From Xylocopa sonorina (Eukaryota > Arthropoda > Insecta > Hymenoptera > Apidae), in assembly GCF_050948175.1 (NCBI RefSeq), contig NW_027490093.1, positions 2,356,001 to 2,420,000 of the forward strand: DNA of 64,000 nt, read 5' to 3'. The position numbers were made by a program, and so were the translations under genes. Below the pieces are notes generated by a model. It saw only the letters and a program-made list of their open reading frames with translations, was not told the DNA's origin and did no database searches. Numbering within the stretch: position 1 is the stretch's first letter; every line of letters starts with the position of its first letter. Positions 54,601-64,000 of this stretch are shown here, piece by piece.

Positions 54601-55631
54601 TTATTTTGAGGTGAATACGGGGTATACATAACAGTGCACAACGAATATTATATGTTATCATGGAACATAGAAGTGAGATGCGATATCGAGATTTAAGAAG
54701 CATCAGAACTCTATTGCTTCGATACGTAGACATCTGGTAACGTAATTTTCTAGAAAGAAGTGTCGCATTTACATTCTTGTGAAGTGTGTGCCAGTTATAC
54801 ATGACACTTCGCAGTGAATATTATATCTCATCATGAAACATGGAAATGATATGCGATATCGCGATTTAAGAAGCTTTAGTACTCTATTGCTTCGATACGT
54901 AGACATCTGCAAACGCTACGTCCTAGCAAGGAAGTGTCGCATTTACGTTCCTTTGAAGTGAATACGAGTTACACATGACACTCCGCAATGAATATTATGT
55001 CTTATCATAAATCATAGAAATGAGATGCGATATGGCGTTTTAAGAAGCATTAGAACTCTATTGCTTCGATACGTAGATATCTACAGACGCTATTTCCTAG
55101 CAAGGAAGTGTCGCATTTACATTCTTTTGACGTGAATACGAGGTATACATAACAGTCCACAAGGAGTATTATATCTAATCACGAAACATAGAAATGAGAT
55201 GCGATATCGCGATATAAGAAGCATTAGAGCTCTATTGCTTCGATACGGAGACATCTGGAAACGCTAATTCCTAGCAATGAAGTGTCTCATTTACATTCAT
55301 TTGAAGTGTATGCGAGGTATACATGACACTTCGCAATGAATATTATATCTTGTCATGAAACATAGAAGTGAGATGCGATATCGCGTTTTAACAAGCATTG
55401 GAACTCTAATGCTACGATACGTAGACATCTGCAAACGCTATTTCCTAGCATGGAATTGTCATATTTACATTCTTTTGAAGTGAATACGATGTATACATGT
55501 GTCACGTCCCGTGGTGCTATTGTGCTCGATCCGGTGGCACGATTCGTATCCTTTCCCGTAAACCTACGCGAATTGCGACGGAGCCGGGTACGGTGGCGTT
55601 CGGAACTCGATTTAACCAAAATTACGCCTTG

Positions 55632-55645
55632 AAACTTACCTTTCG
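55632..55645 (-). promoter_or_regulatory. Splice-donor-like motif in the minus-strand LTR
   Basis: The complement reads CGAAAGGTAAGT (ACTTACC at 55634-55640 on the plus strand), matching the motif and its distance-to-end class in LTR copies 1-3. Confidence 0.45.
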
Positions 55646-56540
55646 TTGTCTTCGTTATGCTGTTTCGCATCTCGTTCCAAGTGTTTATGGCGCCGTGGAT
55701 CCGTGACCGGAATAGCAGCGGCGTACTGCTGGACGAGCGGAGCGTCGACGGGAATGAGTCTCCAGGCAGGCGAGCTGCGGCTGGAGGAAACTGGCGCTGG
55801 AACCGGGCGATCGTGGATTCGATTTGGACTTACGGCTGCGAATACCTCCTTCGCAGGAACGGAAACGGCGTTGCAGGCGTATGGATGTCCGGATGTACAA
55901 CTCGCGTATTCACGAATGAGGCGGCGTAGATATTCTTTCCTCCCCGCGCGTCGTCTACGCCTTTTCGGTGGCTCGAAATTTATCAAGGGCACTTGCACTA
56001 GGACAGAGTACGGCTCGGCCAAGCGATGGTGCTCTCTGGCTTACCGAGGTCGATCCTTGTTCAAGATACCCTGGATACGATAGAAATGCAGCAAGAGCAG
56101 TCGAGCATTGGAGCACTCAAAGACCGTCCAGCGTACAGAACTGTCGCAGATGAATCGTGTGAATTGAATAAGAATCGCAAGCGTACACGTGGAATAGAAC
56201 TTAAGGAACTTGTAATCGAATAAAGAGACTTAGATTTGGTAAAAGAAGAGTATATTCTATAATATCACTATCCTACTACACTATACTATGTTTAAGTTAT
56301 CAATTAAAGATATAATTTGAAATAGAAATAGAACTAAGTTACAATAAGGACTCCGCTAAAGGAGATGCGATACAGTCGGCTGCATGAGAGCTGACAGCGC
56401 GTAGCAGAGGAGCGTATTGCTCGATTCGGAGTTGAGATTAGAACTGTGTCCGAGATGGGACTCGATGGAATTGATCTCTCGGTGGCGCGTCCGCGACCTC
56501 CTCGGGTCGCGCGGCCCACGCGTCGCTGGGCCCTTCGAGT

Positions 56541-56626
56541 GGGGCGTACGGTCGCAGTGGGGCGGCCGCTCGGACCTCGCGGTGGGGCGTACGGTCGTAA
56601 TAGGGCGGCCGCTCGGCCCTCGCGGT
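56541..56626. repeat. 43-bp GC-rich tandem repeat, two copies
   Basis: GGGGCGTACGGTCG occurs at 56541 and 56584, 43 bp apart, each followed by a GGGCGGCCGCTCGG-type sequence; a partial third unit follows. Confidence 0.8.
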
Positions 56627-57987
56627 GGGCCAGCCGGTCGGAGTGGGGTGCGGCTCGCGTTCAGCGTGAGCCGCGAGCGTCGAGTGCGCGCGGGCGCGCC
56701 TCGCAGCTTATATTCTATATGTCTTAGAAATTATGACTGTACAAATATTCGCTCAAATCTAGGTGTGTGTTGGATTGTGTATGTACATGATTTGTGTACA
56801 GTGCTTAATCTAGAACCGCGTGTATGAGAAATAAGCGTATGGTTGTGTGATCGCAGGTAATTGGGATTCGTACGTGGAGAGGTATTCCTCGTCCCAATGG
56901 CGCTGTCACCTCGTCTTGGGGCGTCGAATCGTCGTGCGGCCCGTGTATGGAAGATCCGGATACCGGTGCTGGCGGAAGAGCGGTGTCCCGGTTGTGGATG
57001 CTGCGGATGGTGGTTGCCGCCAGAGGGTGGAAGGCGGTGCGCCTAACATCATAGAAGCATTAGAACTCTATTGCTACGATACGTAGACATCTGCAAACAC
57101 TGTTTCCTAGAATGGAAGTGTCGCATTTACATTCTTTTGAAGTGAATACGAGGTATACATGACACCTCGCAATGAATATTATATCTTATCATGAGACATA
57201 GAAATGAGATGCGATATGGCGATTTAAAAAGCATTAGAAATCTATTGCTTCGATACGTAGACATCTGCAATCGCTACTTTGTAGCAAGGAAGTGTCGCAT
57301 TTACATTCAGTTGAAGTGAGTACGAGGAGTACATAACACTTCGCAATGAATATTATATCTTATCATGAAACATGGAAATGAGATGAGATATCGCGCTTTA
57401 AGAAGCATCAGAACACTATTGCTACGATACGTAGACATCTGTAAACGCTATTTCTTAGCAAGGAAGTGTCGCATTTACATTCTATTGAAGTGAATACGCG
57501 GTATACATAACACTGCACAATGAATATTATATCTTATCATAAAACATAGGAATGAAACGCGATATGACGATTTAAGACGCATTAGAAATCTATTGCTTCG
57601 ATACGTAGACATCTGCAATCGCTAGTTCCTAGCAAGGAGGTGTCGCATTTACATTCTTAGGAAGTGTAGACGAGGTATACATAACACTGCACAATGAATA
57701 TTATATCTTATCATGAAACGTAGAAGTGAGGTGCGATATCGCGATTTAAGAAGCATTAGAACTCTATTGCTTCGATACGTAGACATCTGCAAACGCTACT
57801 TCCTAGAAAGGAAGTGTCGCCTTTTAACTCGTTTGAAGTGTATGCGTGGTATAAAAGACCCTTCAGAATGAATATTATATCTTATCATGAAACATAGAAA
57901 TGAGATGCGATATCGCGTGTTGAAAAGATTTAGAACCCTAATGCTACCATACGTAGACATCTGCAAACGCTATTTCCTAGCAAGGAA

Positions 57988-58509
57988 GTGTTGCGTTTAC
58001 ATTCATTTGAAGTGTATGCCAGGTATACATGACACTTCCTAATGAATGTTATATCTTATAATGAAACATAGAAATGAGATGCGATATGGCGATTTAAGAA
58101 GCATTAGAACTCTATTGCTACGATACGTAGATATCTGCGGACGCTATTTCCTAACGAGGAAGTGTTGCGTTTACATTCATTTGAAGTGTATGCCAGGTAT
58201 ACATGACACTTCCTAATGAATGTTATATCTTATAATGAAACATAGAAATGAGATGCGATATGGCGATTTAAGAAGCATTAGAACTCTATTGCTACGATAC
58301 GTAGATATCTGCGGACGCTATTTCCTAACGAGGAAGTGTTGCGTTTACATTCATTTGAAGTGTATGCCAGGTATACATGACACTTCCTAATGAATGTTAT
58401 ATCTTATAATGAAACATAGAAATGAGATGCGATATGGCGATTTAAGAAGCATTAGAACTCTATTGCTACGATACGTAGATATCTGCGGACGCTATTTCCT
58501 AACGAGGAA
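57988..58509. repeat. Three near-identical consecutive monomers
   Basis: The units starting GTGTTGCGTTTACATTC at 57988, 58162 and 58336 are exactly 174 bp apart and match almost base for base, including rare variants GTATGCCAGG, CTTCCTAATGAATG, TTATAATG and ATCTGCGGACG. This is the most homogeneous part of the array in the window. Confidence 0.92.
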
Positions 58510-61116
58510 GTGTCGCATTTACATTCTTTAGAAGTGAATACGAGATATACATAACACTGCACAATGAATATTATATCTTATCATGAAACATAGAAATGAG
58601 GTGCAATATCGCGTTTTGAGAAGCATTAGACCTCTAATGCTACGATACGTAGACATCTGCAAACGCTATTTCCTAGCAAGGAAGTGTCGCATTTACACTC
58701 TTTTGTAGTGAGTAAGAGGTATACATAACACTGCACAATGAATATTAAATCTTATCATGAATCATAGAAATGAGATACGATATCTCGATTTAAGAAGCAT
58801 TAGAACACTGTTGCTTCGATTCGTAGACATCTGCAGACGCTACTTCCTAGCAAGGGAGTGTCGCATATACATCCTTTTGAAGTGAATACGAGGTATACAT
58901 GACACTACGCAATGATAATTATACCTTATCAAGCAACATAGAATTGTGATGCGATAACTCGTCGTAAGAAGCATTAGAATTCTGTTGCTTCGATACGTAG
59001 ACATCTGCCAACACTATTTCCTAGCAAGGAAGTGTCGCATTTACATTCGTTAGAAGTGTACGCGAGTTATACAAGACACTTCGCAATGAATATTATATCT
59101 TATTATGAAACATAGGAGTGTGATGCGATATCGCGTATTATGAAGCATTAGAACACTATTGCTACGATGCGTAGACATCTGCAAACGCTATTTCCTAGCC
59201 AGGAAGTGTTGCACTTACATCTTTTGAAGTGAATACGAGGTATACATGGCACTTCGCAATGATTATTATATCTTATCATGAATCATAGGAATGAGATGCG
59301 GTATCCCATTTTAAGAAACATTAGAACCTTATTGCTTCGATACCTAGACATCAGCAAACGCTACTTCCTAGCAAGGAAGTGTGGCATTTTCATTCTTTTG
59401 AAGTGAATACGAGGTATACATAACACTTCGCAGTGAATATTATATCTTATCATGAGACAGAAGTGAGATGCGATGTCGCGTTTCTAGAAGCATTAGAACT
59501 CTATTGCTTCGATACGTAGACATCTGCAAACGCTATTTCCTAGCAAGAAAGTGGCGCATTTACATTCATTTGAAGTGTATGCGAGGTATAGGAGACACTT
59601 CGCAATGAATATTACATCTTAGCATGAAACAGAGAACTGTGATGCGGTATCCCCTTTTAAGAAGCATTAGAAATCTATTGCTTCGATAAGTAGACATCTG
59701 CAAACGCTACTTCCTAGCAATGAAGTGTCGCATTTACATTCTTTTGAAGTGAATACGATGTATTCATGACACTTCGCAATGAATATTATATCTTATCATG
59801 AAACATGGAAATGAGGTGAGATATCTTGTTTTAAGAAGCTTTAGAACTCTATTGCTACGGTGTGTAGTCATCTGCAAACGCTATATAATAGCAGGGAAGT
59901 GTCGCATTTACATTCTTTTGAAGTGAATACGAAGTATACATGATACTTCGCAATTAATATTATATCTTATCATGAAACATAGAAATCAGATGCGACATCT
60001 CGTTCTAAGAAGCATTAGAACTCTATTGCTTCGATACGGAGACATCTGCAAACGCTAACTCCTGGCAAAGAAGTGTCGCATTTACATTCTTTTGCAGAGA
60101 ATACGAGGTATACATGACACTCCGCAATGAATATTATATCTTCTCATGAAACATAGAAATGTGATGCGATATCGCGAATTAAGAAGCATTAGAACTCTAT
60201 TGCTTCGATACGTAGACATCTGCAAACGCTATTTCCTAGCAAGGAAGTGTCGCATTTACATTCTCTTGAAATGAATACGAGGTAGACATAACACTGCACG
60301 TTGCTTACTATATATAATTATGAATCATAGAAATGAGATGCGATATCGCGATTTAAGAATCATTAGAACTCTATTGATTCGATACCTAGACATCTGCAAA
60401 CGCTATTTCCTAGCAAGGAAGTGTCGCATTTACATTCATTTGAAGTGAATACGAGGTATACATGAAACTTCGCAATGAATATTATATCTTATCGTGAAAC
60501 ATCGAAATGAGATGCGATATCCCGTTTTAAGAAGCACTAGAACTTTACTGCTTCGATACGTAGAGATCTGCAAACGCTATTTCCTAGCAAGGAAGTATCC
60601 CATTTACATTCTTTTTATGTGAATACGATGTATACATAACACTCCACAATGAACATCATATCTTATCATGAAACATAGAAATGAGGTGCGATATCGCGTT
60701 TTGAGAAGCATTAGAACCCTATTGCTTCGATACGTAGACATGTGCAAACACAACTTCCTCTCAGGGAAATGTCGCATTTGCATTCTTTTGAAGTGAATAC
60801 GAGGTATACATGACACTCCGCAATGAATATTATACCTTATAACGAAACATAGAAATGAAATGCGATATCGCGATTTAAGAAATATTAGAACTCTATTGCT
60901 TCGATACGAAGACATCTGCAGACGCTATTTTCAAGGAAGGAAGTGCCGCATTTACATTCGCTTGATGTGTATGCGAGGTGTAAGTGACACTTCGCAATAA
61001 ATATTATATCTTATCTTGAAATAGAGAAAGGGAATGCGGTATCCCGTTTTAAGCAGCATTAGGAATCTATGGATTCGATACGTAGACATCTGTAAACGCC
61101 ATTTTCTAGAAAGAAA

Positions 61117-62307
61117 GTGTCGCATTTACATTCCTTTGAAGTGAATACGCGGTATGCATAACACTCCACAATGAATATTATATCTTATTATGAAACATAG
61201 AAATGAAATGCGATGTGGCGATTTAAGAAGCATTAGAAATTTATTGCTTCGATGCGGAGACATGTGCCAACGCTATTTCCTAGCAAGGAAGTGTCGCATT
61301 TACATTCTTTTGAAGCGAATGCGAGGTATACATAACACTCCACAACTTATATTATATCTTACCATGAAACATAGAAATGAGATGCGATATCGCGATGTAA
61401 GAAGCATTAGAACTCGATTGCTTCGATACGTAGACATCTGGGAACGCTATTTCCTAGAAAGGAAGTGCCGCATTTACTTTCTTTTGAAGTGAATACGAAG
61501 TATACATGACACTCCGCAATGAATATTATATCTTATCATGAATCATAGAAATGAGATGTGATATCGCTTTTTAAGAAGCACTAGAACTCTATTGTTTCGA
61601 TACGCAGACATCTGGAAACGTAATTTCCTAGAATGGAAGTTTCGCATTTACATTCATTTGAAGTGAATACGAGGAATGCATGACAATTCGCAATGAATAT
61701 TATATCTTGTCATGAAACATAGAAATGGGAAGCCATATCGCGATTTAAAAAGCATCAGATACCTATTGCTACGATACGTAGACATCCTCAAACGCTACTT
61801 AATTGCAAGGAAGTGCCGCATTTACATTATTTTGGTGTGAATACGAGGTATGCATAACACAACCGCAATGAATATTCTACCTTATCGCGAGACATAGAAA
61901 TGAAATGCGATATTGCGATTTAAGAAGCATTAGAACACTATAGCTTCTATACGGAGACATCTGCAAACGCTATTTCCTAGCAAGGAAGTGTCGCATTTAC
62001 ATTCTTTTGAAGTGAATACGATGTATACATAACACTCCACAATGAATATTATACCTTATCACGAGACATAGGAATGAAATGCGATATCGCGACTTAAGAA
62101 GCATTAGAAATCTATTACAACGATACGGAGACATCTGTAAACGCTATTTCTTAGCAAGGAAGTGTCGCATTTACATTCTTTTGAAGAGAGTACGAGGTAT
62201 ACATGACACTCGCAATTAATATTATATCTTATCATGATACAAAGAAATGAGATGCGATATCGCTATTTAAGAAGCATTAGAAATCTATTGCTTCGATACG
62301 TAGACAC
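61117..62307. repeat. Second copy of the 46.7-48.6 kb satellite block, with four monomers missing
   Basis: 61117-61350 matches 46702-46945 (shared GATGCGGAGACATGTGCC, CCACAACTTATATTATATC). 61355-62307 matches 47640-48590 (shared CTGGGAACGC, ACATCCTCAAACG, CTACTTAATTGCAAGG, CATAACACAACCGCAATG). The join lies in the conserved TATTATATCTTA stretch. Confidence 0.88.
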
Positions 62308-63199
62308 CTACAAACGCCATTTCCTAGGAAGGAAATGTTGCATTTACATTCATTTGAAGTCTAGACGAGGAATACATAACTCTTCGCAATGAATATTATA
62401 TCTTATCATGAAACGTAGAAACGAGATGCGATATCGCGATCTAAGAAGTATTAGAACTCTATTGCCACGATACGTAGACATCTGCACACACTATTTCCTA
62501 GCAAGGAAGTGTCGCTGCTACATTCATTTGATGTGTATGCGAGGTACACATGACACTTCGCTATGAACATTATATCTCATTACGACACATAGAAATGAGA
62601 TGCGATATCTCGTTTTAAGAAGCATTAGAACTCTGTTGCTTCGATGCGTAGACATCTGCGAACGCTATTTCCTAGCAAGAAAGTGTCGCGTTTACATTAT
62701 TTTGACGTGAATGCGAGGTACACATAACGTTGCACAATGAATATTATATATTATCATGAAACATAGAAATGAAATGCGATATCGCGTTTTGAGAAGCATT
62801 AGATCCCTAATGCTACGATACGCAGACATCTGCAAACGCTATTTCCTAGCAAGAAAGTGCCGCACTTACATTCATTCGAAGTGTAGACGAGGAATATATT
62901 ACACTTCGTAATGAATATTATATCTTATCATGAAACATAGAAATGAGATGCGATATCGGGTTTAAGAAGCATTAGAACTCTATTGCTACGATACGTAGAT
63001 ATCTGCAACCGCTATTTCCTAGAAAAGAAGTGTCGCACTTACATTCAATTGAAGTGAATGCCAAGTACACATGACACTTCGCAATGAATATAGTATCTTA
63101 TCATGAAACATAGAAATGATATGCGATAACGCGTTTTAAGAAGCATTAGAACTCTATTGCCTCGATGTGTAGACATCTGCAAACGCTATTTCCTAGCAA

Positions 63200-63530
63200 G
63201 GAAGTGTAGCATTTACATTCATTCGAAGTGAATACGAGGTATTAGTGACACTTCGCAATGAATATTATATCTTATCATGAAACATAGAAATGAGCTGCGA
63301 TATCTCGTTTTAAGAAGCATTAGAAGTCAATTGCTACGATACGTAGCAATCTGCAAACGCTATTTCCTAGCAAGGAAGTGTAGCATTTACATTCATTCGA
63401 AGTGAATACGAGGTATTAGTGACACTTCGCAATGAATATTATATCTTATCATGAAACATAGAAATGAGCTGCGATATCTCGTTTTAAGAAGCATCAGAAC
63501 TCTATTGCTTCGATACGTAGACATTTGCAA
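63200..63530. repeat. Recent tandem pair of monomers
   Basis: GAAGTGTAGCATTTAC occurs at 63201 and 63375 (174 bp), followed in both by TTCGAAGTGAATACGAGG, TATTAGTGACACTTC and GAAATGAGCTGCGATATC. Confidence 0.85.
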
Positions 63531-64000
63531 ACGCTATTTCCTAGCAAGGAAGTGTCGCATTTACATTCTTTTGAAGTGATTACGAGGTGTACATGACACT
63601 TCGCAATGTATATTATATCTTATCATGAAACATAGAAATGGGATGCGATATCTCGTTTGAAGGAGCATTAGAAATCTATTGCTTCGATACGCAGACATCT
63701 GCAAACGCTATTTCCTAGCAAGGAAGTGTCGCATTTACATTCATTTGATGTGTATCCGAAGTATACATGACACTTCGCAATGTATATTATATCTCATCAT
63801 GAAACATATGAATGAGATGCGATATCGGGATTTAAGAAGCATTAGAACTCTATCGCATCGATACGTAGATATCTGCAAAAGCTATTTCCTAGCACGGAAG
63901 TGTCGCATTTTCATTCTTTTGAAGTGAATACGAAGGATACATGACACTCCACAATGAATATCATATCTTATCACGAAACATAGAAGTGAGACGCAATATC

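Larger units (their letters stand above)
43726..55499. repeat. 174-bp satellite array, segment 3 (about 68 monomer lengths)
   Basis: Same monomer and orientation. The first monomer (43750-43910) is nearly the same type as one near 32640-32810, with GTAGACGA, ACACTGCACAATG, AAACGTAGAAGTGAG and a GATTCGTAG site. One truncated monomer lies near 51606. The right end is cut by the minus-strand LTR. I saw nothing else in it. Confidence 0.96.
55500..57048 (-). mobile_element. Diverged solo LTR of a related element, minus strand (about 1549 bp)
   Basis: Non-satellite DNA interrupts the array between TGTCACGTC (55500) and CCTAACA (57048). Read on the minus strand it starts TGTTAGGCGCACCGCC and ends GGGACGTGACA, the same final 9 bases as the LTR family in this window. 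It also shares, on that strand, ACCCTCT...GCAACCACC near the start, a GGGAGGAA stretch followed by similar bases (about 55937-55960), and GAAAGGTAAGT close to the end. I therefore read it as a diverged LTR of the same broader family. A GC-rich part (56460-56700) holds a 43-bp tandem repeat. No 4-bp target duplication is seen, and about 65 bp of the host monomer are missing at the junction. The overlapping open frames on both strands are not convincing genes. The alternative is an unrelated insertion with chance similarity, which the shared order makes unlikely. Confidence 0.75.
57049..64000. repeat. 174-bp satellite array, segment 4 (about 40 monomers, runs off the window)
   Basis: Same monomer and orientation as the other segments. 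It resumes at AGAAGCATTAGAACTC, in mid-monomer, and continues to the right edge. It contains the three-monomer amplification at 57988-58509, the long-range duplicate at 61117-62307 and a two-monomer repeat at about 63200-63480. I saw no gene in it. Confidence 0.96.

Noticed and set aside
55636..56022. Minus-strand open frame of 128 codons in the diverged LTR
   Set aside because: It coincides with LTR sequence homologous to the non-coding 3' part of copies 1-3, and competing open frames overlap on the other strand; a GC-rich stretch open by chance is more likely.
7874..63927. Dozens of open frames of 60-116 codons across the satellite
   Set aside because: All follow the 58-codon period of the monomer on both strands and are cut by ordinary monomer variants; none shows a separate coding signal.
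6052..64000. CENP-B-box-like site in the monomer (GCTTCGATACGTAGAC)
   Set aside because: TTCG is present but the required downstream A and CGGG positions are not; no match to the 17-bp consensus was found in either orientation.
6052..64000. CRISPR-like array
   Set aside because: The repeats are 174 bp, directly adjacent and without unique spacers; the context is eukaryotic satellite DNA.
6052..64000. Primate-like alpha satellite because of similar monomer length
   Set aside because: Only the length (174 versus about 171 bp) is similar; the sequence landmarks differ and the retroelement is of an arthropod type.
1..64000. Telomeric repeats, tRNA or rRNA genes
   Set aside because: No run of TTAGG or TTAGGG units and no recognisable tRNA or rRNA segment was seen on reading the window.

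Overview
The window is eukaryotic repetitive DNA, most likely from an arthropod and probably an insect. The evidence is a Ty3/Gypsy-type LTR retrotransposon with an insect-style Pol layout and a very long tandem satellite array. I infer a centromeric or pericentromeric block. The species cannot be fixed from the sequence; a hymenopteran would fit, but that is a guess. I see no host gene, rRNA, tRNA or CRISPR array.

Layout. Positions 1-4623 are the internal part of the retrotransposon: the C-terminal part of the protease, a repeat-rich linker, reverse transcriptase, RNase H, integrase and a GPY-type C-terminal module, all in one frame but broken by two in-frame stops (1964-1966 and 4001-4003). 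A hairpin and polypurine tract lead into the 3' LTR (4624-6051). From 6052 to the right edge the DNA is a satellite with a 174-bp monomer, roughly 310 monomers in all by length. It is interrupted by two solo LTRs of the same family in the same orientation (20319-21669 and 42393-43725, each with a CTAC target duplication). A diverged relative of that LTR lies in the opposite orientation at 55500-57048, without a target duplication.

Array structure. Monomers differ from each other by point changes, but many blocks recur at multiples of 174 bp. Examples are a 7-monomer tandem repeat (11.0-13.5 kb), a 15/16-monomer tandem repeat (24.6-30.0 kb), a two-block segment of 46.7-48.6 kb that recurs joined at 61.1-62.3 kb, and three nearly identical consecutive monomers at 58.0-58.5 kb. 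This is the pattern expected from repeated unequal exchange, conversion and deletion of whole monomers.

Relationship of the parts. All three same-family LTRs lie at the same base of the monomer, beside a dyad (ACTTCCT-AGCA-AGGAAGT). The two solo LTRs share rare variants in their left-flanking monomers and in the LTR itself. At least those two therefore look like copies of one insertion moved by array exchange rather than independent insertions. No new defence, metabolic or signalling system is visible. The points worth follow-up are satellite-retroelement co-evolution, the dyads in the monomer, and a splice-donor-like motif conserved in all four LTRs.
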